A stretch of 64,000 bases of DNA from Anthonomus grandis grandis. Lineage: Eukaryota > Arthropoda > Insecta > Coleoptera > Curculionidae. This document shows, piece by piece, positions 44,256-55,495 of the stretch (position 1 is the first letter of the stretch; each line of letters begins with the position of its first letter). The notes under the pieces are model-generated. The model searched no databases and was not told the DNA's origin. It worked only from the letters and a program-made list of their open reading frames with translations. The stretch spans positions 23,556,227 to 23,620,226 of the forward strand of contig NC_065546.1 of the NCBI RefSeq assembly GCF_022605725.1, given 5' to 3'. A program made the position numbers and the translations under genes.

Positions 44256-44294
44256 AAGTTATTAAGGGTGGATTGTTTTGAAATAAAAGCACTG
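41992..44294 (-). mobile_element. DD41D mariner element with ~300-bp TIRs and TA duplication
   Basis: The ends CAGTGCTTTCATTTCAAAAC (41,992) and its near-complement ending at 44,294 are flanked by TA (41,990-41,991 and 44,295-44,296). The inverted arms extend to about 42,290 and 43,975. Inside the left arm a further diverged direct copy of part of the arm (GGTATGTCAAATGGCTACCC at about 42,301, compare 42,143) gives a repeated putative transposase-binding region. An A19 run (42,035-42,053) corresponds to a T41 run (44,211-44,251) in the other arm. Length 2303 bp. Confidence 0.88.
42452..43536 (-). pseudogene. DD41D mariner transposase, nearly intact, one frameshift
   Basis: The ATG at 43,536 opens a helix-turn-helix N-terminus (YTLAERIEIIFLYGAQNRCA). 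The catalytic domain follows: CFSDESTLFLNG with the first Asp at residue 154, HFQQDGAPAHY with the second at 255, then GRRGAI. The frame breaks at about 42,690 and continues in a second frame with WPxARYPDLTPLD-like text (third Asp) and FFLWGYLKSKVYKTPPES, ending at 42,452. A small deletion at the break removes about one residue compared with the 41-residue spacing of its relatives. No intron was needed, unlike the element at 2313. With its ~300-bp TIRs this is a recently decayed element. Confidence 0.88.
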
Positions 44295-44296
44295 TA

Positions 44297-45011
44297 TAAA
44301 ATTCTTACAAAATACTGTATTGTAAAAAAACTTAATTTCTGTCTAAACTACACAAAATTCGGATAGGTATTAAAGTTACCTTTATTTCTCCCAAGGAACC
44401 TAAAAATATATGGGGCGTCCCATTTTAAATTCTGGTGTTAAAATCGGTGCAGCACTTTTTGAATGCCCTGTATAAATGAAACTCAAATAATTTAAAAACT
44501 CGCTTAAAACAGAAACACTTGTAAGAAATTTGTTTTGCACAATCTGTAGATTCGGAGAAAAGGTATATGCCTCTAATAAAATGGCCACCCTGTACTTATG
44601 CTACATACGAAAAAAATGTACTTACAGGTACGCAATATGCAGAATGCCAATATGCATCTTTTTTATTTTTTTGACTTTTTATTTTTTCTGTATGAACTTG
44701 AGGCTATCGATAATATTTTGTGAATATAGGTTTAGTATTTCCTGTATCTATTGAATGTTTTATGTCACGTGAAAATGTAAATTTGAAAATCTAAACGAAG
44801 GTTGGTATTTGCTGCTTTTTCTTCAGAATTTAGAGGGTCGAGTCTTAATTGTTGTTTTATTGAATACAGATGGTCTTTTTGTTGAAAATTGATATTTTGA
44901 TAACATTTATAATTATTTAAATATTAGAAAAGATTAGGAAGATATGGATATGCAATATATCTGGTTTTAACAGGACAGTCGTAGCTGCCACGTAGCAGGG
45001 TAAAAATATAC
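44297..45011. other. Spacer with a possible transposon end
   Basis: AATGCCCTGTATAAATG at 44,463-44,480 resembles a mariner-type terminus. On the plus strand 44,530-44,754 is open, but its composition is not coding-like. No other feature. Confidence 0.3.
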
Positions 45012-46862
45012 AGAGTGTCCTTTTGTAGGTTGTCTGGGTTGCTATAGGAGATAAGGCCTTGCGCTTTTTGCAATACTGTGCTACTTTTTTATGAAACGAA
45101 ATATGCCATTATCAGAAATTTGACAGATATCATAGTTTGTTTCGTTCTCTCTCCTTTTGTTACTTTTTTGTTAATTTTATTTATTTTTAGTTAACATAAG
45201 TTATCTTTAAAGTTTAAGATATTGAATAATTAATTCGGTAATACTTTGTTTATTTTGTTTTATTTACATTGCTTTTGCATATAAAAGTTCACCGGGTATA
45301 ACATACGCGTTTCTTGGTAAATTGTTAATATTTAAACTCGACCTATCTTACATTTCCTTACTCTCTTACTCCAATGTCTCTTCGATAAAGCTCTTTTCTC
45401 CTACTTTACCTTATGGACCCCTCGCGGCGAGAGGAATGAGCTATTTGACCGAGGTCATCCGCGAAAACTTAAAATACGGAACATGTGTGCGATACCGGAA
45501 AGCAGTAGTACTACATAGTGATGGGCTAAACGGTTATTTTGGACTACCAGTTATAACCGCGACTGTTATTCATAAATAACAGTTAATCTTACCAGTTATC
45601 CTGTTACTGGCATAATATAGGTATACTAATGACCTAATAAGATAATACAGGTTCAGAATTTAGATTCTATACAGCTGTTACTGGTTGAAGTGGTCCTGTT
45701 TTATTTGGTTTTTAGTAAATGCTTTGAAAGGTTATTGAAATGCAATATAGATTTAGATAAAATATTTATCTACTAATAACATGTGACAGTGGCGTATTGT
45801 ATATTATATTATACAGGATTAATATTTTTATGCAAATATTTTTATTAATTTAATAAACAAGTAACATAAAATTATTAAAATATTCTGATGTCAATAAGTG
45901 TATACATAAAATAATATATTTATTTCTAACAAAACAAAACTTTAAATAAAACAATCTAAACTTAATAGCAGACTAAAAGGAATTTTATCAATAACTTTAT
46001 ATGAATTATTGACAAAATTTACTAATAACGTTTAAAAATAATAATTTTTCTACCTTTGAAGCACTTAGACGACTTCTTCTGTCACATATACTCTTCTCTC
46101 TTCGGCAATTAAATTTACAATATGTTCAATTATCCTTTTTTTGTGTTTTCTGCCACTGCTGTATTTGAAAATGCCAACATTTTAAATCTTGGGTCCACGA
46201 AACTCGCTGTGTCCAAAGTATTACTAAATTCTACCGTTTCAAGACGCTCATAAAATTGCTTTTCAATAAGATCTATAACATTATTTATTATTTTTAAAAA
46301 ACCGTTTTTGCTTAGATTTTTACAATTTTAATAAAGGCCATTAACTATTGATATAATATAGGAGGCAGTGGCATAGTTTTCACCACTAATCATTTTGGTA
46401 AGTTTATTATTTATTCAAGAAAAAAATTTCTTACAAATATTGCAGCTTGACAGGCAGTCGGCGTTTTCCAAAGGCGTAAAAAAAGTTCCATATTTCACTT
46501 GTTTTCGCCCTCTTTGCCCTTGGAGCACTTGACCAAAATTTTGAAAAATATCATGTGTTAGTTTACTTCGTACACAACAATACAGGTCTCGCGATCTCCT
46601 CAGAAAAACGTCTATTTAAACCATTTTTTTACTTTTTTAATATGTTAAATAATAACGGGAATACAAAAGGAGTCCCAAAATCCAAAATGTTCAAAATCAC
46701 TCTGCAGATTAAAAACTATGACAGCCGTTAAATTTTTGACAATGCCATATTTCGTTTCATAAAAAAGCAAAGTACTAATAGCACCGTAATGCAAAAAAAC
46801 ACTATCTTCTATAACGACCGGGATAACCTACAAAAGTGTCTAATTTTGAACATTTTGTACAG
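45012..46862. mobile_element. Inverted-repeat element carrying a hAT deletion derivative
   Basis: GTGTCCTTTTGTAGGTTGTC and onward to ATGAAACGAAATATGCCATT at 45,018-45,115 is repeated inverted at about 46,742-46,846. The same terminal family occurs at 18,569. Within it, CATAGTGATGGGCTAAACGG at 45,516 has the form of a hAT terminus, and a hAT transposase remnant lies at 46,010-46,620. The far hAT end was not found. Flanking duplications could not be determined. Confidence 0.55.
46010..46620 (-). pseudogene. hAT transposase, internally deleted
   Basis: Reading down from 46,510: FFTPLENADCLSSCNICKKF (BED-type zinc finger with paired Cys). This joins almost directly to MISGENYATASYIISIVNGL, NVIDLIEKQFYERLETVEFS and TASFVDPRFKMLAFSNTAV, the C-terminal region with the DPRFK motif at 46,179-46,198. 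Then NLIAEERRVYVT ends near 46,070. The whole first half of the catalytic domain is missing, so this is a non-autonomous derivative. hAT enzymes bind their ends through BED fingers and make 8-bp duplications. Confidence 0.75.
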
Positions 46863-47978
46863 TTACTCAAGTTTTTTTCTAGGTCGCAATGCTTCACGTA
46901 ACGACACGCGACATCAGTTGGTTGCAGCGAGTTTTAAACTCAATTGCAGAATGCCTATCATAATAAGGTATTGTTCCGATTCCTAGTAAAAACATAAAAA
47001 TAAAATATGTTGATATTGCTTATTCTGCAAATTGATGCTATATAATTGTAAGTGGCTTATACACATAACTCTTGTCCCGAAGAGTAGTCTTATTTCGAAC
47101 GAATTGATCACGTGATGCGACCTTAGCTACGACTGTTATTTACTTTATATTTTTCAATTATCTTCAAAGAATTTTTAATTGTTATTTTTGAACACCTTTA
47201 ATGTGGAAATTCAAATTAAATAAGTTTTTTTCTTGTTAATAAATACTATGGGTACAATAAAAAGGCTGTCTAGTATAATTAAAATTTTATAATAAACATA
47301 TTCATTGACATATATGTTAATATTTAATACATACATAATCATAAAAGATAAAACGTAATTTTCTGTCCTAAAGGTCAAAACTACCACGGTTCAAACCGAA
47401 CATGCATTAAAATTTGAACAAAAAATTACAAGTTCTCCTTTTATTTGCAATAAACTATAGTTTTATTGACCTTAAAAAATCCGGCGTTGAATAAATAAAA
47501 ATAATTTTCCTTTTTCTTACTAGATCGAGGAAAATCTTACAGTTTTGAAAGCTGTTAAGCGTAAAAGCCTTTTTTAAGTCAACGAGATCCTTATAAGTTG
47601 TTAGCTAAACTGTCCTATTTCAATTAGCAACGGATGAAGGTGATAAATATTTACGAGAAAATTATGATTTTAAAAATCTAAATATAGCAACATTCATATT
47701 GGAATTGTTACGTGTGTGTGCATATTAAATTTGAAATCCGTCATTTTCTGTTACAGGTCTACCTTGAAGTGGTACGGAACGTATTTGCTGATATCTATAA
47801 TGGTAAGTTCATTTTTCCTTTTTTGGTTTACATATTACCGTAACGAAAATATCAAAACATAAAGCGATGTCTTTACCTCAAACAAACTATAAGGGTTTAT
47901 TAAATAAAATATCACAAGTGCAGTTGAATTCGGCTTATTTTCCGGAGGCTGTTTTACATCACCAATATTTATTATACA
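46863..47978. other. AT-rich spacer
   Basis: A slightly GC-richer segment at 46,880-46,985 has a 65-codon frame (46,789-46,986) without known motif. Nothing else was recognised. Confidence 0.35.
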
Positions 47979-49800
47979 GGGTGTCCCGAAAGTAATGGGA
48001 CATATAACAACAGTAGATTCCTTACGTCAAAATAATGTGGCTGAGGTCAACTTGCCTTATCCTAACTTTAATAGTAACTAAATACATGGTGTCAAAGTAT
48101 TATTTGATTTATCGTTTTTTTCTCATAGGTCCTGAACCAAATGACATACTTACATGAAATTTAGAACATACGAGTCTTTTAAGAAAAAGAAAAATAAAAT
48201 TTCGTATACAGTTTTCGTGTTTTCGGTAGAGGGCGCTCGTTGCGTTAGTTTTTACTTTTTTAAATCGCACAACTTTTTTGCAGCTCCGTATATATCCATA
48301 TTGGTTTGAAAAGCAACAAAATAATTTCCTTTTTTAATATTACATAAAAAATTTATTCCTTGTTGAAGTCGCTAGGAGCAACCATTTTCGAAATGATCGC
48401 ACTTTTAGATTTTCATAATATGTGAATGACTTAAATTTACTAGATTTTTAGCAATGCAATCCTATATAAAATTAATACCTAAGATTATTAATATTTATGT
48501 AAAATTAGAATAGTTACTAAATAAAAAAAATATTACGACTTTTTTGTTAAATCTAATATTTATTTTTTTATATTTTATTTTCAAACAAATATACCAAAAA
48601 CAATAATAAACAAAGAAACATACAAATAACGCTACTGTAACAACTCTTCAAAATGCTCTCCATTATTTTCAGTGCATTTTGAAATACGTTTAACAAATGA
48701 CTCTAAACTTAACTTATGACGTTAAAAAATAATGAAAAGATCTTCATTATTATTTAACATAATTTCAGAATTTACAATTTTTACATTTAGTTCATTTAGA
48801 TTATTTAAGGGCTATCATAAACAATTGATTTAAAATATCCCCAAATACAGAAGTCTATGGGGTTTAAGTCTGGACTACGCGTAGGCCAAAGCAAAGGTCC
48901 TCCACGGGAAATCCAACGTTCGGCATATTGTTAGTCAAAGTAATTGCCTACCTGTCGAGCAAAATGCGCTGGCGCCCCATGTTGCAAACATGTTGCATGT
49001 TCTGCCTAATATTTAATAGTATATCTTCTAAAAGACCTCCAAGTTCATTTCGTAAGAAATTTAAGTACGAGTCTCCGTTCAAAGGAGGTGGTAGTTCATG
49101 GGGGCCTATTATATGGTTTCCAATAATACCACACAAAATGTTAACTTTAAATTCATGCTGGAAATGATAGCTGAATGGGGGTTCTCAGTATCCCACATAT
49201 GAGCATTTCTAAAGTTAAATACGCCGCATCTAGTAAATGTAGCCTCGTCTGTGAATAACACTCTGCTATTAAGCATTGGATCTGCGGTTTGCATATTTTT
49301 AAACTGACGACAAAACTGCGTTCTGGCTGGCAAATCTGGTGGGATCAAACACTGAACTGGTCTAAAGTGGTATGGATAGAGGCCTTCTTTCTAAAGTACT
49401 TTACCAACACATATGCTACACCCTTAGCTGCCACTATTCGCCTAGTACTTAACCAGGGATTTTCTGCTACGCGGACTAAAATTTCTTCTTCCTGTTCTTG
49501 GGAAATATTTTTTGGGCGGCCCAAAACATGCATTTTTTGCCGAAATTATCCAGTATCTCCTAGACGGCTATAAATTCCTTGGAATAATTTATGGTTTGGT
49601 TGTTGTCTAACTGGAAATATTTCCTGATACCTGCGTCTTGCATGCCGACCATTAAAATTTACTTGCGCGTAAACACGAAGCATATCACGTATCTTCAATT
49701 TGGTAAACAAATTATGCCTAGGCATTACTTAAAATGATTAAAATTAAGAGAAAAAACTTTTTTACTTTGAAAGTTTTATATGACATTCAAAAAGTTTTAC
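47979..49800 (-). mobile_element. DD41D mariner element, right end not recognised
   Basis: The left terminus TACAGGGTGTCCCGAAAGTA at 47,979 is typical of mariner-type ends. The transposase (48,632-49,725, minus) follows. No inverted copy of this terminus was seen before the TAGAACATTG copy at 49,857, so the right end is missing or diverged. Confidence 0.65.
48632..49725 (-). pseudogene. DD41D mariner transposase with second catalytic Asp changed to His
   Basis: The ATG at 49,725 starts MPRHNLFTKLKIRDMLRVYA, then RRRYQEIFPVRQQP and YSRLGDTG (DUF4817-like HTH region). An in-frame TAA follows, then GRPKNISQEQEEEILVRVAE and LFTDEATFTRCG (first Asp). Next comes LQHGAPAHFARQV, where the family has QDGAPAHF, so the second Asp is His (codon CAT). 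SRGGPLLWPTRSPDLNPID carries the third Asp. The tail CTENNGEHFEELLQ ends at 48,632. Several stops and frameshifts separate the blocks. The length (~363 codons) fits the family. Inactive. Confidence 0.85.
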
Positions 49801-49856
49801 ATAAATAATACAAACACTTGTCTTCAACGCTAACTGCCAAAGATGCGATTTAAACT

Positions 49857-50630
49857 TAGAACATTGAAAGACTAGAATTAGTAAACAACAACTTTGTTTG
49901 AGCCCATGTGCATAGAGGTAAGAGGGCTGTTTTGTTTAAATATGTAAATATGATTCTCTGTTGTCAAGTCTACACAAATTTCCAACAAAGGAAATTTTTA
50001 GCTATATATTAACAACCATTATAACGTTAATTTAACTTATTTGTGTTGTATTTTACAGGAAAATTTAAAATAAAAAGTATAAATAGAATTAACCTATTTC
50101 AAAAATAAATATAATATCCTTAAACAAAAAAGAAACTAAATCATTAACATTCTTATTCCTAAAACTGCTTCTAAAAAATTTGAAGTGATAACACCGGAAG
50201 AAAAAGGTCACGTTTTAGTGTTGTGTCTGATGTTCTGTCTGTGATGTCTCAAAACTGTTGTAGAGGCTAAATACCCATAACAAAAATCTTATTAAATAAC
50301 TTATTAATAACCTGTAAAAAACCTGCAACTCCTTCACAATTTGAACATCCTTTTAGTTTTAACTCTTTCCGCTGTAGCAATACTGTCCCTTTGAAAAAGT
50401 CAGCACCAAAGAACTATATATTATGAGATATAAAATAAGTGGTTTTAAACTTTTGAGTTTTGTTCAATAGAATAAAATTTTGCAAAATGTAAAAAATTTG
50501 TGTCTTAAAACATGATTTATTAAGAAATCTATAATATTAATAAAATATTTAATTTCCATAAAAATGCTTTTTGTTAGGTAGGTTACCTTCCTCTAATGAA
50601 GTCCGTTAAAAAAAAACACATTTGAGTGAG
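49857..50630 (-). mobile_element. Truncated copy of the TAGAACATTG transposon, longer interior
   Basis: The left terminus TTAGAACATTGAAAGACTAG is at 49,857. The body matches 6598-7203 (inverted) up to about 50,195 and then 7426-7760 directly from 50,268 (AACCTGCAACTCCTTCACAA). It thus links the two segments that are separated around 7204-7425 and shows their original order. The minus-strand frame with GCSNCEGVAGFLQVI is shared with 7440-7630. The right terminus is missing. Confidence 0.6.
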
Positions 50631-50649
50631 GTTTGAGGTTGGAGTTAAG

Positions 50650-51000
50650 GTGAGACGCTGGAAACTCCGGTTGCTAGACGCTGAGTTGGTTATTTCTTAA
50701 AGATAAAAGCGATGTTGCTAACTACGTTTTTAATTATTTTTTTTCAAAGAAGCGATATGTAAATAAGCTGTGATTGGCCATACATATTATAAATCGGATA
50801 ACAAACAATATAATGCTGTCATTTAAGTGGTCAAGTGATGTATTTAAGCCTGGAGTGCTTAAATATCTTACAAGTTAAATGTTATTAACAAATAATTAAT
50901 TACTTACTAAAATCATTTTTGTGAGACAAAAATGAATAAATAGAAAAATATTAAAAAGCTTTTATTTATTTACGGAATCTAGTAGCATTTAAAACTTTAT
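50650..51000 (+). repeat. Partial third copy of the ~1.08 kb unit
   Basis: AAACTCCGGTTGCTAGACGC, GCGATGTTGCTAACTACG, AAGTGGTCAAGTGATGTATT and AACAAATAATTAATTACTTA follow the order of the first ~350 bp of the units at 19,338 and 20,407. It stops near 51,000. Confidence 0.6.
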
Positions 51001-52478
51001 GCATAAAACATAAGTTGAATAATGTTTTTCGTGGCTCTAATGTGGGTGAGTTTAGGTTTATCCCTGACCCACTGATAGTAATACTCCTGCCTCCTGTAAC
51101 CACATCTAGAAGCAGCCACTCTTAAAAAAATATTTTCAGTTTTTCAATCTGTTCAATGTAGCAGTTATATGAAAGGGACTACACAATTAAGCCATATTCC
51201 AAGATGAGCCTAACAAGAGAGCAATAATTCAGTCTAAAAGTAGACAAAGACTAATGAGCTATAGAACGCTGGATAAAACCGAGAATTTACATTGCTCTAC
51301 CTACCGGTTACCTAATTGGTGTGACTTTTAAAAGACAACCCGGAGTCAATAAATATTCCTAAGTTAGAAATCTCTGTTTTAACACCAATTGCTACATTGT
51401 TTATTTTTATAAAGAACAGTAATGGGGTCTCTTTGCTTAGAAAAAGTAATCTTATCGCACTTTATTAATATTAAGGAACATTCTATTCAAGTGGCATCAA
51501 TCAAAAAACAAATTAAGGTCTTCCTGTAGGAGCATAACATAATATACGGATGTGATCAGCCTAAACAGCTTGGCATCATCAGCGAAAATTAGCACACGAC
51601 AATTTTCAAGTTTATAAACTAAATCAATCAAAAAGAGGCAAAACAAAATAGGGCCAGAGTGGGAGCGCTGTGGAACCGCAGGTGGCACCAAAATTTCAGT
51701 GGAACATGTGCCTCCAAGATTAACAATTTGGGTTTTATCTCTGATGAATTCCGAGATTCACTGAAGAAGAGGCTCCACAATACTTAAAGCCCTAAGCTCC
51801 TGCAACAGTACTCCATGATTAACCCAATTAAAAGCTTTGGAAAAATCTGTATATATCGAGTCAACCTGAAGTCATTTCTACAAGCAGCTCTAGAGGTAGT
51901 TGACATACAGCACCAAATTAGAGTCAGTAAATCTACCTTTTATAAATCCAAACTGCTTAGGATTAAATAAAGATTTAAACGTCCATGCAATCCTACCTTT
52001 AACCAGGCAATCACGCAGCTTTGGCAACTCAGTTTGGTCACACACAGCCCGATAATTGGAAATTTCATTTCTACTACCAGATTTAAAAATGGGTTTTAGA
52101 AAACGTCTTTTCCAGAGAGTGGGAAAAGAACCACTACCCAGAGATTTATTAAAAATGAACAGCATCGATTTCGTAAGAACACAAACACATTTCATCAGGA
52201 AGAATGTCGGAATCTCGTCTGGTCCACCACAGAGCTTATTCTTAGAAGAAGTAATAACCTCATAAACATCCTGCGTTGACAGAGTTAAAATGCTCAAACA
52301 AATTGATTTATCAAAATCAAAAGATGGTATGTCATTAACCTGCTCATCTGAGTAGACGGATGAAAAGTATTCTGCAAACATCGGCAGTATCCGAGATAGT
52401 GCTAGTCCTGTCATACGATGCTAGTCGTGTCATTGTATATTATTCTGGAGGGAAGGCTAAAACCAGTTCTTTTATTTT

Positions 52479-54193
52479 GGGGTGTGTTCGAAAAAAAAAC
52501 GCTCGGACACGTCGATTTTTATTTTTTTTCGCTCGAGATTTTTTTCATGATGAATTCATTGCGAACCAAAATAAGTAACGACCTTCAACTTCAATTTTTT
52601 AAATTTTAATACCTATTTTTTATTCCATTTTTGAATTCTGCATAGAATTTTAAGAATATTTTGTATACCATGTCTTGTACCTAATAGTAACATTATTAAT
52701 AAATTTGAAACTGGGTCATTTGAGCGTAATCAAACATGTTTTTTCATAATTTTTTATCAGGTATATTTGATTGTTGACACCTTGTCACGATTTTATCGCA
52801 TGAAAACAGTATGTATTACTTAAATGTCAGTAAGTGCAGTTGCAAAGTTTAAAAGTATGGCGCGTTGAACTGAAAAACAAAGAATTTAAATTTTGATGGA
52901 TTTTTTATGGCGACAAGACTCAAACACAGGCCGAAGTTTGCTATCTGTTTAACAATAAGTACTCGGAGACGCCTATTACACGTTCGGTAGTAAGCAAAAT
53001 TGAAAAAATGTTTAGAGATTTTGGTCATGTTAGAGCAAAATATGACCTGGACCGTCCCACGCTTCCAGAAAACAGACAATTAGATATTCTGCTCGATTTA
53101 CAAGAAAATCCACATAAATCAACTAGACAAGTTGCTGCAGATCAGTCGGTTAGTAAATCATGTGTTCTAAAATAATTGCATGAGAATAAATGGCATCCAA
53201 TTCATTTAATTCAGAAGCTTATTGAAAATGATCACATCCGCAGAATAGACTTTTGCGAAATAATGATGAATAAATGTAATGAAAACCCACAATTTTTAGG
53301 TAAGATTGTTTTTTCCGACGAGGCAAGTTTTTTTTAAATGGTTCTGTAAATAGGCAAAATTTTTATTATTGGGCACCAGAAAATCCTCTCTGGAGTATGG
53401 AGAGTGATACACAATTTCCCTAGTATTAAGTTAAACGTATCGGCGGGAATTGTGGGATTGACGTCAATTGTGGGTCCACATTTTATTGAGGGCGCACTTA
53501 CCTCTGAAAAATCATTAGTTGCTTCAAAATCAGATAGTACCTAGTTTAATTGCACTTTATCCAAATGGTGAAAACCCATTTATACCGGCAGATTCGATAT
53601 GGTTCTAACAGGATGGCGCCCCCTTACACTATTCGCGAACAGTACCAGATTACCTTACCAACATTTTCCCAAATAGATGGATTGAAAGCGGGGGTTTTAT
53701 TGAGTGGCCAGCAAGGTTGCCAGATTTAACATTGGATTTTTATCTAATCTAATTTTATTAAAATCTAAAGTTTATTTTGATAAACCTGAAAGTTTAGAAG
53801 AATTAAGAAATAGAATTAGAGCCGAAATACAACAAATCCGGCCTCAAACAATAAGTAAAGTATTACAAGAATTTGAATATCGACTTGGTTACTGTCAGGA
53901 AGTTAATGGTCAACAATTTGAACATTTATTTAATTTTTTTTGTCTTAAACTGTTTCAAAATTTCATAGTTATTTATAAAAAAATTAATTGTAAATTTCTT
54001 AATAAGTATTGAGGTTAGGCATAGGACATGGTATACAAAATATACTTAAAATTTTATACAGAATTAAAAAATAAAATAAAACATGGGAGTTTCTATTTAA
54101 AAAACATAAGTTGATATTCGGAGCTCATTTTTGGTCCACCCTAATACATGAATTCATCATCAAAAAAATCGCGTTTTTTCTCGAACACACCCC
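52479..54193 (+). mobile_element. DD41D mariner element with ~180-bp TIRs inside a LINE
   Basis: The termini GGGGTGTGTTCGA (52,479) and its complement ending at 54,193 continue as inverted similarity for about 180-200 bp (ATGAATTCAT and GACATGGTATACAAAATAT-type blocks). ATTTT occurs on both outer sides (52,474-52,478 and 54,197-54,201, with GA just inside the right copy). Removal of one copy restores the LINE frame. A TA duplication further out is an alternative but would shift that frame. Length about 1.7 kb. Confidence 0.75.
52857..54012 (+). pseudogene. DD41D mariner transposase, decayed
   Basis: In shifting frames it reads ETPITRSVVSKIEKMFRDFG, DLQENPHKSTRQVAADQSVS, KIVFSDEASFF (first Asp), QDGAPLHYSRTVPDYLTNIF (second Asp) and PNRWIESGGFIEWPARLPDL. 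LDFYL carries the third Asp. Then come KVYFDKPESLEELRNRIRAE and EVNGQQFEHLF. In-frame stops and a deletion of the Pro before the third Asp are present. The start was not determined. It is related to, but clearly different from, the other three complete copies. Confidence 0.82.
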
Positions 54194-55495
54194 TGAATTT
54201 TAAATGAATTTGTTTCAACTTGCGTGTCCTCACTGTATAGCTGAAAGTACCTCGGATTACCAGCGCGATTCATTTCCACCTTATTAAAGTATAGCTGATA
54301 ACACAACTCTCTTAAGTCGAAAAATTCATCCATTATCCCAAATATGCTGGTCATACACTTTTATAAAAGGTAAAAATCTACAGCATCACAAATACTTTCT
54401 TAAGTACTCACATTGATGTCTCAAAAATACAAATTCTTGTGAATTCGTTTCTTTCTTATGATCAAACTGGGAAGCTCTAAAGAAAATCAAGATGGAAAAA
54501 GAAGAACTTTTGTACTTCTTTAGAGGAATAAACCTTTCCATCAAGGAGTAGATCACATTATAGAAAATTGAAACTATGACATATATCAATAAACTCCCAA
54601 AAACAATTGATCGCAGTCTATACCAGCAACACAATCATTAATTGCCATGGAATCTCCCTTACCAAAATCATGAAAAATATGCCTCATATATCGTACCAGT
54701 AGAATTTTCTGCACAACAAAAGTCAAAACTAATTGCTGTATGGTGGAAGCTATTGTCAAAAATCTTGTCTACTGCACGTTCAACAATAATTAAATCTGAG
54801 CTACTAAATACTAGATCTAAGGCAACCCCATTGGTATTTAACACCCCATTTACCTGAAAAAACTTATAGAAACTAAAGCAGTTGGCCAGAGAAATTACAA
54901 ACTCCCTGTCATTCTCAAGACAACCACCAACCACCAAACCAAGATCATGATTTTCCCATCTAGCATGTGATAAATTGTAATCACCTGCCAAGACAAACAA
55001 GCTATTTCCATATCTACTGTATATACATGTTCAACGGATTCACAATGGCTTAAATAGGCTTGAACTGTAGGTGGAGATGGTATATAAATAAACCAAACAA
55101 CAACAAAGCTTTGATTGTTTATTGTGAAAGTCAAATATATCTGATAAGTATCTTCATCAAGAGGTGGGATAACAATTCTTTATATACATAAACTCTTTTT
55201 AGGCGCAGTCAATACACCCCTCCACGAGCCTTGGTAGTATTCATACCCATTTGACATATCTATATACATCATAGTTTGATACTTCAATTTTGGCATCTTA
55301 ATATTCAGATGTTAACCAAGTCTCTGCAATCATAAGAATATCATAGCAGCAGCAAATAAGTGCCTGCTCATAATCTTTTAATTTAGTTCTCATACCACCC
55401 GTATTAGCATAATACGTTGCCACTACATTTTATGTTCGTATGCGAATGAAATTTCGAATGCTGTTCAAAAATGCACTTTTTAATTCGTATGCGAA

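Larger units (their letters stand above)
51001..55430 (-). pseudogene. Jockey-like LINE ORF2 (endonuclease + reverse transcriptase), split by a mariner
   Basis: From 55,430 down: YYANTGGMRTKLKDYEQALI and IAETWLTSEY (endonuclease start), AGDYNLSHARW (endonuclease core), NGVLNTNGVALDLVFSS and HTAISF. A linker runs to 54,195. After the element at 52,479-54,193 the frame resumes with FAEYFSSVYSDEQ, LCGGPDEIPTFFL, LWKRRFLKPIFKSGSRNEI and SNYRA. ADDAKLF (FADD box) lies at about 51,580, and the thumb region near 51,150-51,290 contains LVRLILEYGLIV and IEQIEKL. Deleting the element with one ATTTT joins TNSFKI and KELVLAF in frame. Stops occur throughout. The element would nick DNA and copy its RNA at the nick. 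Confidence 0.85.
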
